A stretch of DNA of 64,000 bases from Priapulus caudatus (taxonomy: Eukaryota > Priapulida > Priapulimorpha > Priapulimorphida > Priapulidae), in contig NW_014577070.1 in the NCBI RefSeq assembly GCF_000485595.1, positions 651,210-715,209 of the forward strand, written 5' to 3'. Positions 13,059-25,000 of this stretch are shown here, in pieces (the stretch's first letter is position 1; each line of letters opens with the position of its first letter). The translations under genes and the position numbers were made by a program. Under the pieces are notes generated by a model. That model had not been told where the DNA came from. It saw only the letters and a list, made by a program, of their open reading frames with translations, and ran no database searches.

Positions 13059-16000
13059 TATATATATATATATTTATAAATGTATGTGTTGTGACTAACA
13101 ATCCAGGGGGATCTAAGTCGAGGGTGAACCCTTCGAAATCCACATCTGCATGTTATTAGTATAACCAAAATTAGATAGCTCTAAAGAGTCTCGTCTTGTT
13201 TATTTTTGAATTTATCGAATCGATTTTTATTACCACATCGTCGAATACCTTGAGTCATTAAGATCAAGGAACTGGGGATGCGAGCGGCGGCGGCGGCATC
13301 GACGGTGACTCACCACTGACGGATGCTGTCGTGAGAGACAGACGCCGGGTGGGCGAGGAAGCGGGCGAGACGACACCGCCGCAATGTTTTCTTATATTCA
13401 CCCCCCGCTAAGCATCGATAACGAATGTGCGACATTGCGTGTTGTGTGAGTTTAGCTTGGCGTTGTCTGCAGCGGTAGCGGCTACAGGCACTTGAAGCGT
13501 TTCAATAAAATATAATGCTAACTAAATACGAAATCTATTTACTACCAAATTCTTAATGTTTCTATACTCTCTTTCACCTATTATTGCCGACAGTTTCCTG
13601 TCAAATCCTACGTGCAACAATATACGCTGCCGACGCCATTGCTCTCGCGGCTCCACTGTTGCACGCTTACACTAATATATATAGTTAGCAACAGTGGAGC
13701 CGCGAGAGCAATGTCGCCGGCAGCGTATATGGTTGCACGTAGGATTTGGACGGAATTTTTACAGGAAACTATCGGCAATAATAGGTGAAAGAGAGTATAG
13801 AAACATTAAGAATTTGGTAGTTTATAGATTTCGTATTTGGTTAGCATTATATTTTATTGAAACGCTTCAAGTGCCTGTGGTAGCGGCGGCGATGGCGGCG
13901 GCGGTGACTGCTAACAGTGGAATCATTCCCGCATCTGTATCGCGCCGTGGGTTTTTTTCCGAACACCGAGTGCGCATCAGCTTGTAGGAATTTTGCACGC
14001 TCAAAAAACCATTGCACGTGTCAAGCTAAGATTTCGGATTCTGATCTGTAGGATCTGTAGGAATCGTGGGCATGATATACACGTTGTGATTTGTGACGCA
14101 CCCTTCAGCCAGATGCTTACATTACATCCTCGCGTTACCGACAGTCACTAGGCAGCCGAACTGTCTTAAAGTACAGAATAAAAAGCAGATTTTCAGCACC
14201 TTAATACTGCAGTAATTTACGGAGCCTCTGTTTCTAACTAGGATCGTGTTTCGGAATATAACTATGCTTACTATTGTTTCACTCATGCGAAGCAATGCCC
14301 GCATACTCGGTATTATCACTGAAGCCACCTTTGTCGCCTGCCACTCGCACTACACCGATACGATCCTGTCTCGCGGTTGATTCTGTGATATCCTCTTCCA
14401 TCGCCCGTGAGCATGATCTAGGCGAAGCTAACCGAGAAGTATCGTCTTTCCTCGGGAGCTGAGCTGGACCGTGGCCGGCTGGAGATTCTAGCATCTGGGA
14501 TGGATGCTACGTCTATTTATTCTCACAGTTCCAAATATCTGTACCGTCAAACTCCCGCGAACTGTCCGCGAAGAATATCGATCGACGGTAAATTCGGAAG
14601 AGCGGTGAACGATTTATGGGCGACCGAATTTAGTAGAGACGGTACGACGCGTTCGTGTGCGTAAGCAAACTACTAGTACACGCGCGTTTCATCAGTGAAT
14701 TACGGTGTGGGATGTTTTTGGTAATAAACGAGAGGTTTTCGCAAAGTTGCTCCGAAGTGAAGCTCGTTAATTAACATCGAGATTACTGGCTGTATTTATT
14801 GGCGAGTAACCCTCGGAAGTATTTGCACTTATTGGTTCAATTTGTGATTGAGATTTTTTTCGAGCTCGGTTGCAGCTGCTTGAGGATTCTGGTAATTCTG
14901 GTTCTGGGTATTCGGTAAAACCCGAATAAAAGGGGTTATGTGGATCTTTTTTTGTTTAACACGGGAAGCTGTATTATGCTTGAAACATCATATGCGATCG
15001 TGGTTCAACTCCCGTTAAAAACCTCTGTTTAAAAGCGATACGTTTCTTTCTATCGGGGCACAGAATCATAAACACGTGTATTATTGGTTGAACACATTTT
15101 GTGATCGGAATTCGACAATATATAACCTCCAAGAATTCAGAGAATTATCCCAAGAGATTATTTGGCATTTCTGCGATATGCACATTTCTGTATGGGTATC
15201 TTCATATATGTCTATATATATACTGGCTGGTAATGTCTTACTCTTTAATTTTGTTTCGGTATGAGCATCTTAGTAAGAACTTAATACGGTTATAAACAAT
15301 ATTATTCTAAAGTGAATAGCAAAAGCTTGCTAATAGCATCGCTGTCTAAGTAAGGATTCTAAAATCATTGACTATTGATCTTATACGTGGAACGATATGT
15401 GTCTGTCATCTCGAGTTGTGGACCAAATGCCAGTTACTCAGACTTTTATCCATCTTGCTAAGTGGTTTGCCCCCGTAGCGGCAACAGACATTCCACGTAG
15501 CAGAATAACCGTATACTCCGGTTCAAGAAAATAAATAATATATATACATTTGTGTATTATCGTTTGTGCTTGCTTTGGCGTGTTTGAAGTTCGTTGGTTT
15601 GTTGACTATATGCATGGGTGTGGTTGTTATTCCGTGTAGTTTACCGAACCACATACGTCGCTGTCAAGAACTCGGGGTTTCTCTTTGTTGTGCTGCAAGC
15701 GGTGCACTGAGGAGGTAGTCGCGTACATCACCACGCGGTTTTAACATACGAGTATAGTTGGCTGTTGCTGTAAACACCAAGTTTTAGAAACAAAGTTAGG
15801 GGGCAGATTGTAGCATGTTCCTATTATGGTGGAGTTAATTCTATTAGAGACAGGTGTCACAGCCTTGACATAATAACGCTGAAATGATGTTCTAAGAAAT
15901 ATAAAATGTCATTTTCTCATAAACGCATTTAAAGCCAGTATTTTGAATTTTTTTTCAATCAGTCTCGTGTTTTCCCCACTTATACGATACTTACCATTAT

Positions 16001-19000
16001 TACTTGAGTAACAGCTACTCGATGTAGAATTGATTTTGTGTAATAATTTCTACGCAGTTTACAAGATACGGAATGTGAATGCGTGCGCACTAGATTATCT
16101 GGGTCAACAGACTAACGTCTTTATTGAAATGTTCGTGGAAATATGCTATTTATGCAGTTATCAATAAGTTATTATAAGTTATCAATAATAACCACCCTAT
16201 AGGTTTTCAGCGTTGGGATTTTGGCCTAGGGTTTCGTTCAGCAATATTTAGGGTGATACTCCATTAGGAGTTTTCCCAACTTTAATGTCATTAATGGTCA
16301 TAATAGGCCTATATATATGGTCATGGTCATATATTAGTTTGTGGTTTAATGTAATTTAGGTTAGGGTTAGGGTTAGGGTTAGGATTATCAATCATGAATC
16401 ATTAATCATTTATCATTAATGATATCAAAGTTGGGAACACTCCTAATGGAGCGTTAGCCAATATTTGAAAAAATCGGGATGATTGAAGTACAGTATCACA
16501 GTACGCGTGTTCCTGTAAGCCTCGAGTTGCGTTTAAACCGCATGCCCGGGATATTACTTACCGACAGCTGCGAACATTTGTCCGCATGCCCGCCTATTCC
16601 GCTGTGTTCATGTTCCATGGCTTCAGCTAGCAGGCAGCTATTTGCAAGACAGGGCAGTGGCACAGTCCCGCCGTCCATCAGCAGTGTCTGGGGGTCATGT
16701 CCATCACTGGCGTTGTCAGGGCGGCGGCGGCGGCGGGGGGAGAAGGGGAGGAGCGTCCTAGATGATGAATCTAGACTTCCTTGCCATACCGGGTCAACGT
16801 TCCGTGTGAGCTAATACGTGACACGGGTCGTTATGCTGTGGGTGTTTAAACGTTTCTTCCGATTTGTACGATAACGAATGGCAGAGTTCCCCCCTTTTGT
16901 ATGTCATTTTCCATTTTTGATAGTGGTATTTTAAGGATATCATGGCAAGAAGGTGCATGATGACTATGGTGTATTTATGCGTCCCTCCTCTTACTATCCT
17001 TATTTTGCGGCATGTATGTTTAGCAAGCATTATCACAGTTATATATATATATATATATATATTTAAGAACAATTGGCCGATATTGGAATCAATAAGTTTG
17101 TATCGAGTTTGTAGTCTTCTTCGCTGTCCTTGCATGGCGTATGTAGGCCTCGGGTTTGGAAGCTTTAGTCTAACAGCGATGCACCGTCGTGTTGTGAATG
17201 CAGCAGTGCGTTTTCAAGGTTTTAGTGAAGAATGTTGTTGTGAGCTTTAGCCTGGCGACGCCTGTTTAGGATTCGGACTCTGCGTGATCCATCCCGACAC
17301 CAAAACATCCCCGGGTAACTTGTGCTCATAGGGTCTATGTCCCCCAGGGTACTGCCGGAACGTACCCTGGGTACGGTCCGGTATACCGGAACGTACCCTG
17401 GTCACTATTTGATATGGTTAGGGTTAGGATTAGGGTTAGGGTTAGGGTTAGGGTTAGGGAGTAGGCGTAGGCGTAGGCGACTCCCTAGACTCGTTAGTGG
17501 AGTAGGCGAGGTACGGTCCGGCATATTAGATAGTACCAGGATACGTTCCGGTATACCGGACCGTACCCAGGGTACGTTCCGGCAGTACCCCGGGGGACAT
17601 AGACCCTCTCAGCGTAACTTGGTTTGGTGTAAATAGCAACATTTTTGATGCGACGGGTCGTATTACTGGCTAACTGCCGCTTTGGGTGTATATTTTTGCA
17701 TAGCGAAGATGTTTCTGTGATCCAGATCGTTAAAAGCATTTTTGGTTTGCAGGGCGGAAAAAAATCTGTGAAACGTTTTGTAGTTAAAAATATGCTGCCC
17801 AGGAGCACCAATTTTTACGCAGAATGTTTATATTCACGTTCTCTAAATTGGTGCTGTGGTAGCAGTTGTTCCACTATTTCATTATTTTCCGCTTTAACGA
17901 GCGACATTTGTTGATCTTTCGGGTCGATTTGTGGTGGATTTGTGCGCAATTTTGTTGAACCACTGACCGTGTAAAACATGTATTACGCTTATTACTGAAG
18001 TGGTGAAATGTTCCGACATTCAGAAAATTCCTTCTACACAGTCAAATAGGCTGTTATGCTGGGAAGTAAGTGCAATGGTTATACAGCCATAGGCAAATTA
18101 AAGTGTTTGTGAGATGTTTATCTGAGGGTTAGGATGAGAAAGAGGCATTGAGTATACACGCTAACTTTGGTTACGAAAATAAATGCCAAAAGCCTTTAAG
18201 CAAATTATCAGGAACATGACTTTCACCACCTGCTGGAAGGGCATCTCTTATATTGAAATCATACACCAGAAATTACAGTTTAAATATAAGTGTAAATGTA
18301 TTTGAAAAACGCAATGTTAGGTGATGTGTGCTCCCATACCAATATTTCAACATTTGTTTACTAAAAAACACAGATCTTTTTATTAGCGAAAGATTAGTAT
18401 TTAACCATTTCAAGTGCTATACATGTTCAATGTAATAACAGCTCACATATTATTTTACAGTTGTAAACAGTGAACTTGTTTCATCGCTGTTCCATTGTTA
18501 TAAACTACTCGTTAATCCCTCGTGTTTAACATCTGGCTCGTTCGTTGCTGTTTCCACAGGCAAAACAAGAAAACGTAGTTGAGCTGCTAGGACAGGCAGA
18601 TACCCTTATTCACGTACAGAAGGAACAGAAAGCGAGCGAGGTTTACCAGGCGATGGCAGAGTCACTCGGCGATGCGTGGAAGGACCTGAATGCGCAGTTA
18701 GAACTGCGCAAGGTCCTTCTCGATCAGTCCGTAGCGTTCCACCAGAAGGCAGATGACGTGAGTATACCCTGGTTGGCAGAGGTTTCCGTTGTCTCAAACG
18801 TTGGTAATTATACCGGGATTGTAGCCAAGGGTGTGGAGTGAACGTCTCCATTGAGTTAATGTGGCTTAACATGGAACGCAATTCGTGTAGGCATAAAAAC
18901 AGTCTGGAGCTATTGCTAATCCTAGCTGTAATTCAGCTGTTTCCTTACATAAACAGTCATAAAATTAGTTTTTCCCTTGCATTTTTGAAATGATATAAGC

Positions 19001-22000
19001 AGCACCTTTTTTCCTAAAAACATTTAGATCTGCAATCCTAGATTTATTATGAGCGTCTTACCAGTTTTTTGTATTTCACAAGCGACAAGATTGTGCTTCA
19101 TGCAAAGATGCCATGATACTTATTTTATAGAGCAGCAACTGCTGTCCCATAGCTCATACCCATGGCTTTGTAGCTGCGAACATACAGCGAGACTGTTATC
19201 AGCGACGCAAAGTGTTGGAGTGACTTGTCTTGAGACCCATAATCCAGGGCCATAGACCTAATACACCTAATAAGCGTACATCATTGCCCCAGATGGCAGA
19301 CCTGCTTACACCGAGCGTGGCATTAAACCGGGACCGTTTCCTGCTGTTCAGTTTCAGGACAGGATGAATCAGGCACAGGAGAGCTTCCAGACGGCTCCCC
19401 TGGCCGATGACGTCGATGCAGCTGCAAAGCTCATCCAGCAGCATCAAGAACTGCGCAAAAGTAAGCTGGCTTCACAGTAGTGATGCGAGCACGCGATACG
19501 TAACGTCAGAGATGCCAACCACTACGATTTATCCGTATTTTATACGAATTTCTATTCCTTTTGCACCACTACGACCAGTTTGTATCAAACTACGAATTTC
19601 ACTGTGATCGAAAATATTTATTTTTTTTGTTAATTATTGTCATTTTTTGTCAATTTATTGTCATTTTTGACCCCCAGAATGCAGGAAATTGCATCTCAGA
19701 ATCAAAAATTTTTCTGGGGGGCATGACGGACCCCCCTAGCAAACTCGGGTCGCTACGTGACCCTTGAACTACTAATTTGATGGCCAGAAACTACAGATTG
19801 CTTCAAATATGTGTTGGCATCTCTGTAACATGGTTGGCCTATCAAATGTGGGGTTTGCGGAGGGGGGGGAGGGGGTCGTAGTGGATAAAACGGTTTATGT
19901 GACCGTTTAGCTCGTTAGCCATGTAGCCGTAGAATTGTTGTTTGTATAATGGTGTGCCCTGCTGCTGCCGCAGGCGTGTCATGTTGCCACGATTTTATAT
20001 CTATCCGTACGTATTAAAGCTATGAGAAATTTCGATATTTACATGTAAGTAATTCTGGACTGTAAAGCAATATATGGACATGCAGCTAGTAGATTTTACT
20101 TTACAGTTTATATAGGGCACCACCATGTAATGAGTCTCTTAAAATGGGTTACCACATATATGTTCATACTTCAAGGTTATAGTCTAAATTCTTTAGGGAT
20201 TCGGTGGGGAGGGGGGGGGAATTTGTGGCCTGTGTAGTGATGAGTGAATACTTTTATGGTTTCAAAGAAATGACCCACATGTAAGACAAAATTAGGCTAA
20301 TGACGTCTAAAGGCTGAATTAACCTAAAGGCTGAAGAGGTTTGTTCTATTATTTATTACATTCATTTGAGGGTTATTGAATTTCATTATTGACATTTCCC
20401 AGTACTATGTAGGTGTGGAAAATGTTAAAACACGTTTTTGTCTACTTACTGACCCACCCCTACAATGAATCAGATCTCACTGCAAACATCTAGTAGTTAT
20501 TTATGCCTATCTTTCGCGATTAAACCCAAACCGAGTTTTTAAAAAATCGAACAAAACGAAAAGAAATAAAATTTAATGGCTGGGATTGCTACACGTGTCT
20601 ATCTCATACATGTATGTCTCTAAAAAGCGTCAAATCGAGTAACAACATCAACGTGTCGCACTCCGAACCTCGTTAACAGCTAACGGTTCCCCTCATGTCT
20701 GTCGCCTCCGTCTCTGCATACTGCAACTATGCATATGCGCTGGCTCACAAGATTTAACCTCAAATGAAGTAACAAAATTAATAAAACTCAAACAAAAACG
20801 TTCAATCGAATAGCGACACCAACTTGTCACACCCCGAACCTCATTGCTAACCGTTCCCCCGTGCGTCGCCTTCGTCTCGCAGTGATCCTGGAGTCGTCGA
20901 TGCACACCCTCAACGAGGGCCAGTCGCTGCTTGACAGCATCCGCGAGATCGGCAGCCACTCGGAGATGTCACAGAACCGACACGCGACGACGGCGGCTTG
21001 CTACGGCATCGAGAAGATGCTCGAGCAGCTGCATGACCGCAGGCGCCGGCTCGAGGAGCTTTGGCACCGCAAGAAGATCCAACTCGAACAGTGTCTGCAG
21101 CTGCGACAGATCGAGCACGACGTGCGCCAGGTGAGGGGGGAGCGCGCGGCAGCGGCGATTCACGTAGATGGCTAGAAGGATGTCGTGACCGGGGGGAGAT
21201 AGTTAGACTGATGTCGTATTCGGGAGGGGATGTTTAGAGGGATGTCATGACCGGGAGGAGATAGTTAGACTGATGTCATATCCGGGAGGGGATGTTTAGA
21301 AGGATGTCATGACCGGGAGGGGACAGATAGAACGATGTCGTGATGGGGAGGGATGGCTAGAAGGATGTCATGACCGGGAGGGAATGGTTTAAATGATGTC
21401 ATGACCGAGGGAGACAGCTAGAAGGATGTGATGACTGGGAAGAGATAGCTAAAATGATGTTGTCACCGGGAGGAGATGGTTAGACCGATGTCGTGACCAT
21501 GACCTCGTGGTTTCGTTGGCGCTTTGTTGTCGATGAGGGATGGTGACAGCTATTGATCTCGTAGGAGAAAAATGAGAAACTTTGCACGAGATTGATTATG
21601 CTTCCTCGTGTGGGGCTTGTATGAGGTTTACAGCCCCAACGACCATTTGTCTGAAGTATTCTGACCGCTGTTCACTTGCATTCTGTACGTAGATCACAGA
21701 GTGGCTGGCCAAGAATGGAGAATCCTACATGGACATGACAGATCTTGGGGAATCTGTTAACTCTGCTGAGCAATTGCAAAACCAACACAATGCCTTTGAA
21801 TTAGCTGCCAGAGTAAGTGTCGTGTTTCTCAATGCAATGCCACATGAATACTGCAGGTTCTGTATTATATTAAATATGCAGACGTAAGTAAGAATACGTT
21901 ATGCACTGCTATATATTCTTTTAACCAAGTGCAGTCCAATAGTGTTAGTTTAAGATATTGGAGTTAATTTAAAGTTTTCTTAAAAGTCAGCCATCATATA

Positions 22001-25000
22001 CTCGTGCTGTTTCACTTTGATTCAATATATTCACAATGATTCCACTTCATTGCTGTTAATTTTTTGATTGTCTCTAATGAGGGGTGAAGAAAGCTAATAT
22101 GATCTGTGCGTTTCGATTTACCTGCAGGAAGTTCAAGACCGTGTGTTCAAGGTAGTGCGAAATGGAGACCATCTGATACATGCGGGTCATCCCAACTCGC
22201 CTGAAATTCAGCAGAAGACCGATGCGATGGCAGGCCAGTGTGAGCAGTTTATGGAACGGCTGGATGACAGGCGAAGAAACCTAGCCATGGTTGTTGCCTT
22301 CTTCAAATCAGCTCACACGGTATGTGCGCAGCCAGATCATGGTAGTTAGCTTAGAGGGATCTCAGTAAAAACTTGCCAATTCACGTCATAAACGAGACAA
22401 TAACAGTTGTAATTGTTAATGGTAATATGACATACCATGTAATGGTAATATGATGTGCCATGTTAAGTATATAGGATAAATAAACAGCCAGTCATGTACT
22501 TAAATTGTCACTTAAAGTAAACCCCACAAGTGACCTTTATAAAAAAAAAGAAGGTATTTGTTCTGTAGAGGTGTCATATAACACGGATTTGTCGTGATAA
22601 TAATCTTTGAATGCTTTTGCGATCACTTGGCTTATCTGCCGCTGACAACACAGAAGCTAATTTCTGTCATTTTTTACGCACAGGCTCTGACGAAGCTTGA
22701 CCAAATTGAGGTGCAGTTGAACGACAGAGAGAACCTACCCACAGAGAACATTGCGGCTCTTGCCGAAGTCCACTCCATGCTGGCGAACGCCATCGTGGAA
22801 GTGTCGGCGCCCGCGCTGCGCGAGGGTCATATCTTACTCGAGAGGGTCGGTAAGACTGATCCGGGCGCTGGCGGCGTCGTCAGCATGGTGAGTGTTGTCG
22901 GGTTGTCTCTCCTGTGTTTGCATACCTCGATAACGTCGAGTTTAAATGTTAATGTCTGTGAGTGGAATCCTATTGGGTGCTAAAGGTGTGTAATGTGTTT
23001 GTGTTGGCGTTGTTGTTGGGCGTTTATTCTAATCCTCGTGTGAAAGATGACAATCTTTTACTGTTAGTCGCGAATTTTTCCCTATCGTGATACCTGATTC
23101 GCTTCTGGAAGTTAAGGCTGGGGTAAAAACTCCAGATTCGTGAGCGTGAATTTTGTTTTTACGAGATTCTTGTGCCTTTTGGGTTTTGTACTTGCTTTAG
23201 GAATTTAATCCAGAAATCTGAGTGAAAAATGGAAATATTTACAGAGAACTAAATTAACGTTTAAATATTTAGCTGTGAACTGAGTTGATGCAATGTGATA
23301 CGATCTGTGGTGTCTAGGTTGCGAGACTGGAAGAGCACTGCAAAAAGATAGAGAGCCGGTGTGAGGCACACAAGCAGCTAGAGTCACAGAGGAGTGCTAT
23401 CCAGAATGCTTTCCAGGAAAGATACAACAAGGTATGTGTGTGTCTTGGCTCGTGTGGGCGTGCATTCTCGTGTTCACACAAATATATGCCATCTTGCCTT
23501 ACTTGACTGTAAATTTCACCTCTTTCATGAGGCAGTGAGGTTATGAATAACTTTCTTCACTTTTCTCACTTCAACTCCACTTTCGAACTTTTTAAACCAT
23601 GTGACTACTTTTGATGGCATGAAATATTTGAATTTACAAATTTATTTCCCAACAGCTAAACAACTGGTTAGTGAATGTGGGTCAGGCATTCCTTGCTTCA
23701 CATCATGACATGGGCAGTGTGCACTCCACTGCGAAGGACTTTTTAGAACTACACGAGAGACTAGCAAAGGACATAAAGGCAAGTGATGTTGCCACGAACA
23801 TTTTATCTACTCTTAGTTAAAAAATAGTGACAATTTCAGGTAAAGTTCATCCAGTCGACAGTTTAATAATTGATTGATATTAACTACTGGTTCTATAATC
23901 AGTTTCCTCTACTCATCTAACTACGGATTTTCATTCATATTGATATCCACCCGACAGTGTAATTAATCGACGACTAAACATGGAGGTTTCAGTCCCCTTA
24001 ATTCCCTCTCTGCTGCAGGAAACCGACGGCCTAGCCCAGGAGCTGGGGAGCGTCACCGAGGACCTGGTCAAGTCAGGGGACCAGGCCGCGGCCGACGCCC
24101 AGCAGAGGGCCGGCGCGCTGCAGCAGGCCTGGTCGACGTTCGCGCAGCGCGTGGACGCGCGCATTGGCGTTGCTCGTGTCTTTGTCGAGTTCCACCGCTC
24201 GGCTGTGCGACTCGCCACCGAGATGGACTCGCTCGAGGACATGCTGAAGAACACGGCTGAGCACGCCGACGTGCTGCCAGACGGAGCGGTGCTGCACGTC
24301 GAGGACAGGTGGCGCCAGGTGCAGCAGCTGTATGCGCAGCTGCGCCAGACCGCCGAGCAGTTCTTCGCCGAGTCTAGTCAAGTACGTCCGCGGCGTGGTG
24401 ATTTGATGACGATTGTCGATTTCTATGGTTTTCGTCGCACGTTAACGTTAAAATATGTTCTCACGTGCCTTACAGTATGTATATATGCACGCACGCATGC
24501 ACAAACCTTGTGCACACACAAACCTTACACGCACACACACACGCACAAACCTTACACGCACTCAAAAACCTTGCACGCACGCACGCACGCATGCACCATG
24601 CACACATGCATGCACGCATCGAGTAGTTCGGTTTTCGATTGCTTGGTCTGTGAGAGATTGAAATTGCGTTGGAATTCACCTCTTTATCTCTCATTTTGTG
24701 CAGCTAGTATTTTTTTAAATGTTTGTGAGTCTACTGCCACCATGCTAGGGACTGGCAAATTGAGTCGTTTGCTTCGAACATATTTGTACTTTGTCGGAAT
24801 TGAAGCCTGATGGCTTGGGCCTGGGAGACCTTGGCTTATGATGCTTCCACAGTCCCTTGCTTCAATTACGTGCAATAAAAAATATCACTGCATACAAACG
24901 TGCAACTGTCAAGCTTCAAAGATGCACTCATTTAGTGGATATGCGTACATATGTGCATACATTTTCTCATCTAATGAAATTGCCAACGTCGACGAAAACT

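Larger units (their letters stand above)
491..18559 (+). other. 18 kb intron (first in window)
   Basis: No exon in this stretch extends the reading frame, and the ORFs are short and repeat-driven. It holds (CAA)n, (TA)n and (GT)n arrays, several inverted-repeat elements listed separately, an N gap at 12981-12990, and CpG-rich patches near 11.76-12.0, 13.26-13.4 and 16.54-16.8 kb. Those patches could be regulatory or alternative first-exon regions, but nothing in the sequence proves it. Confidence 0.7.

Noticed and set aside
12947-13168. 73-residue minus-strand ORF crossing the gap
   Set aside because: Runs through ten N and a (TA)n repeat; not meaningful.
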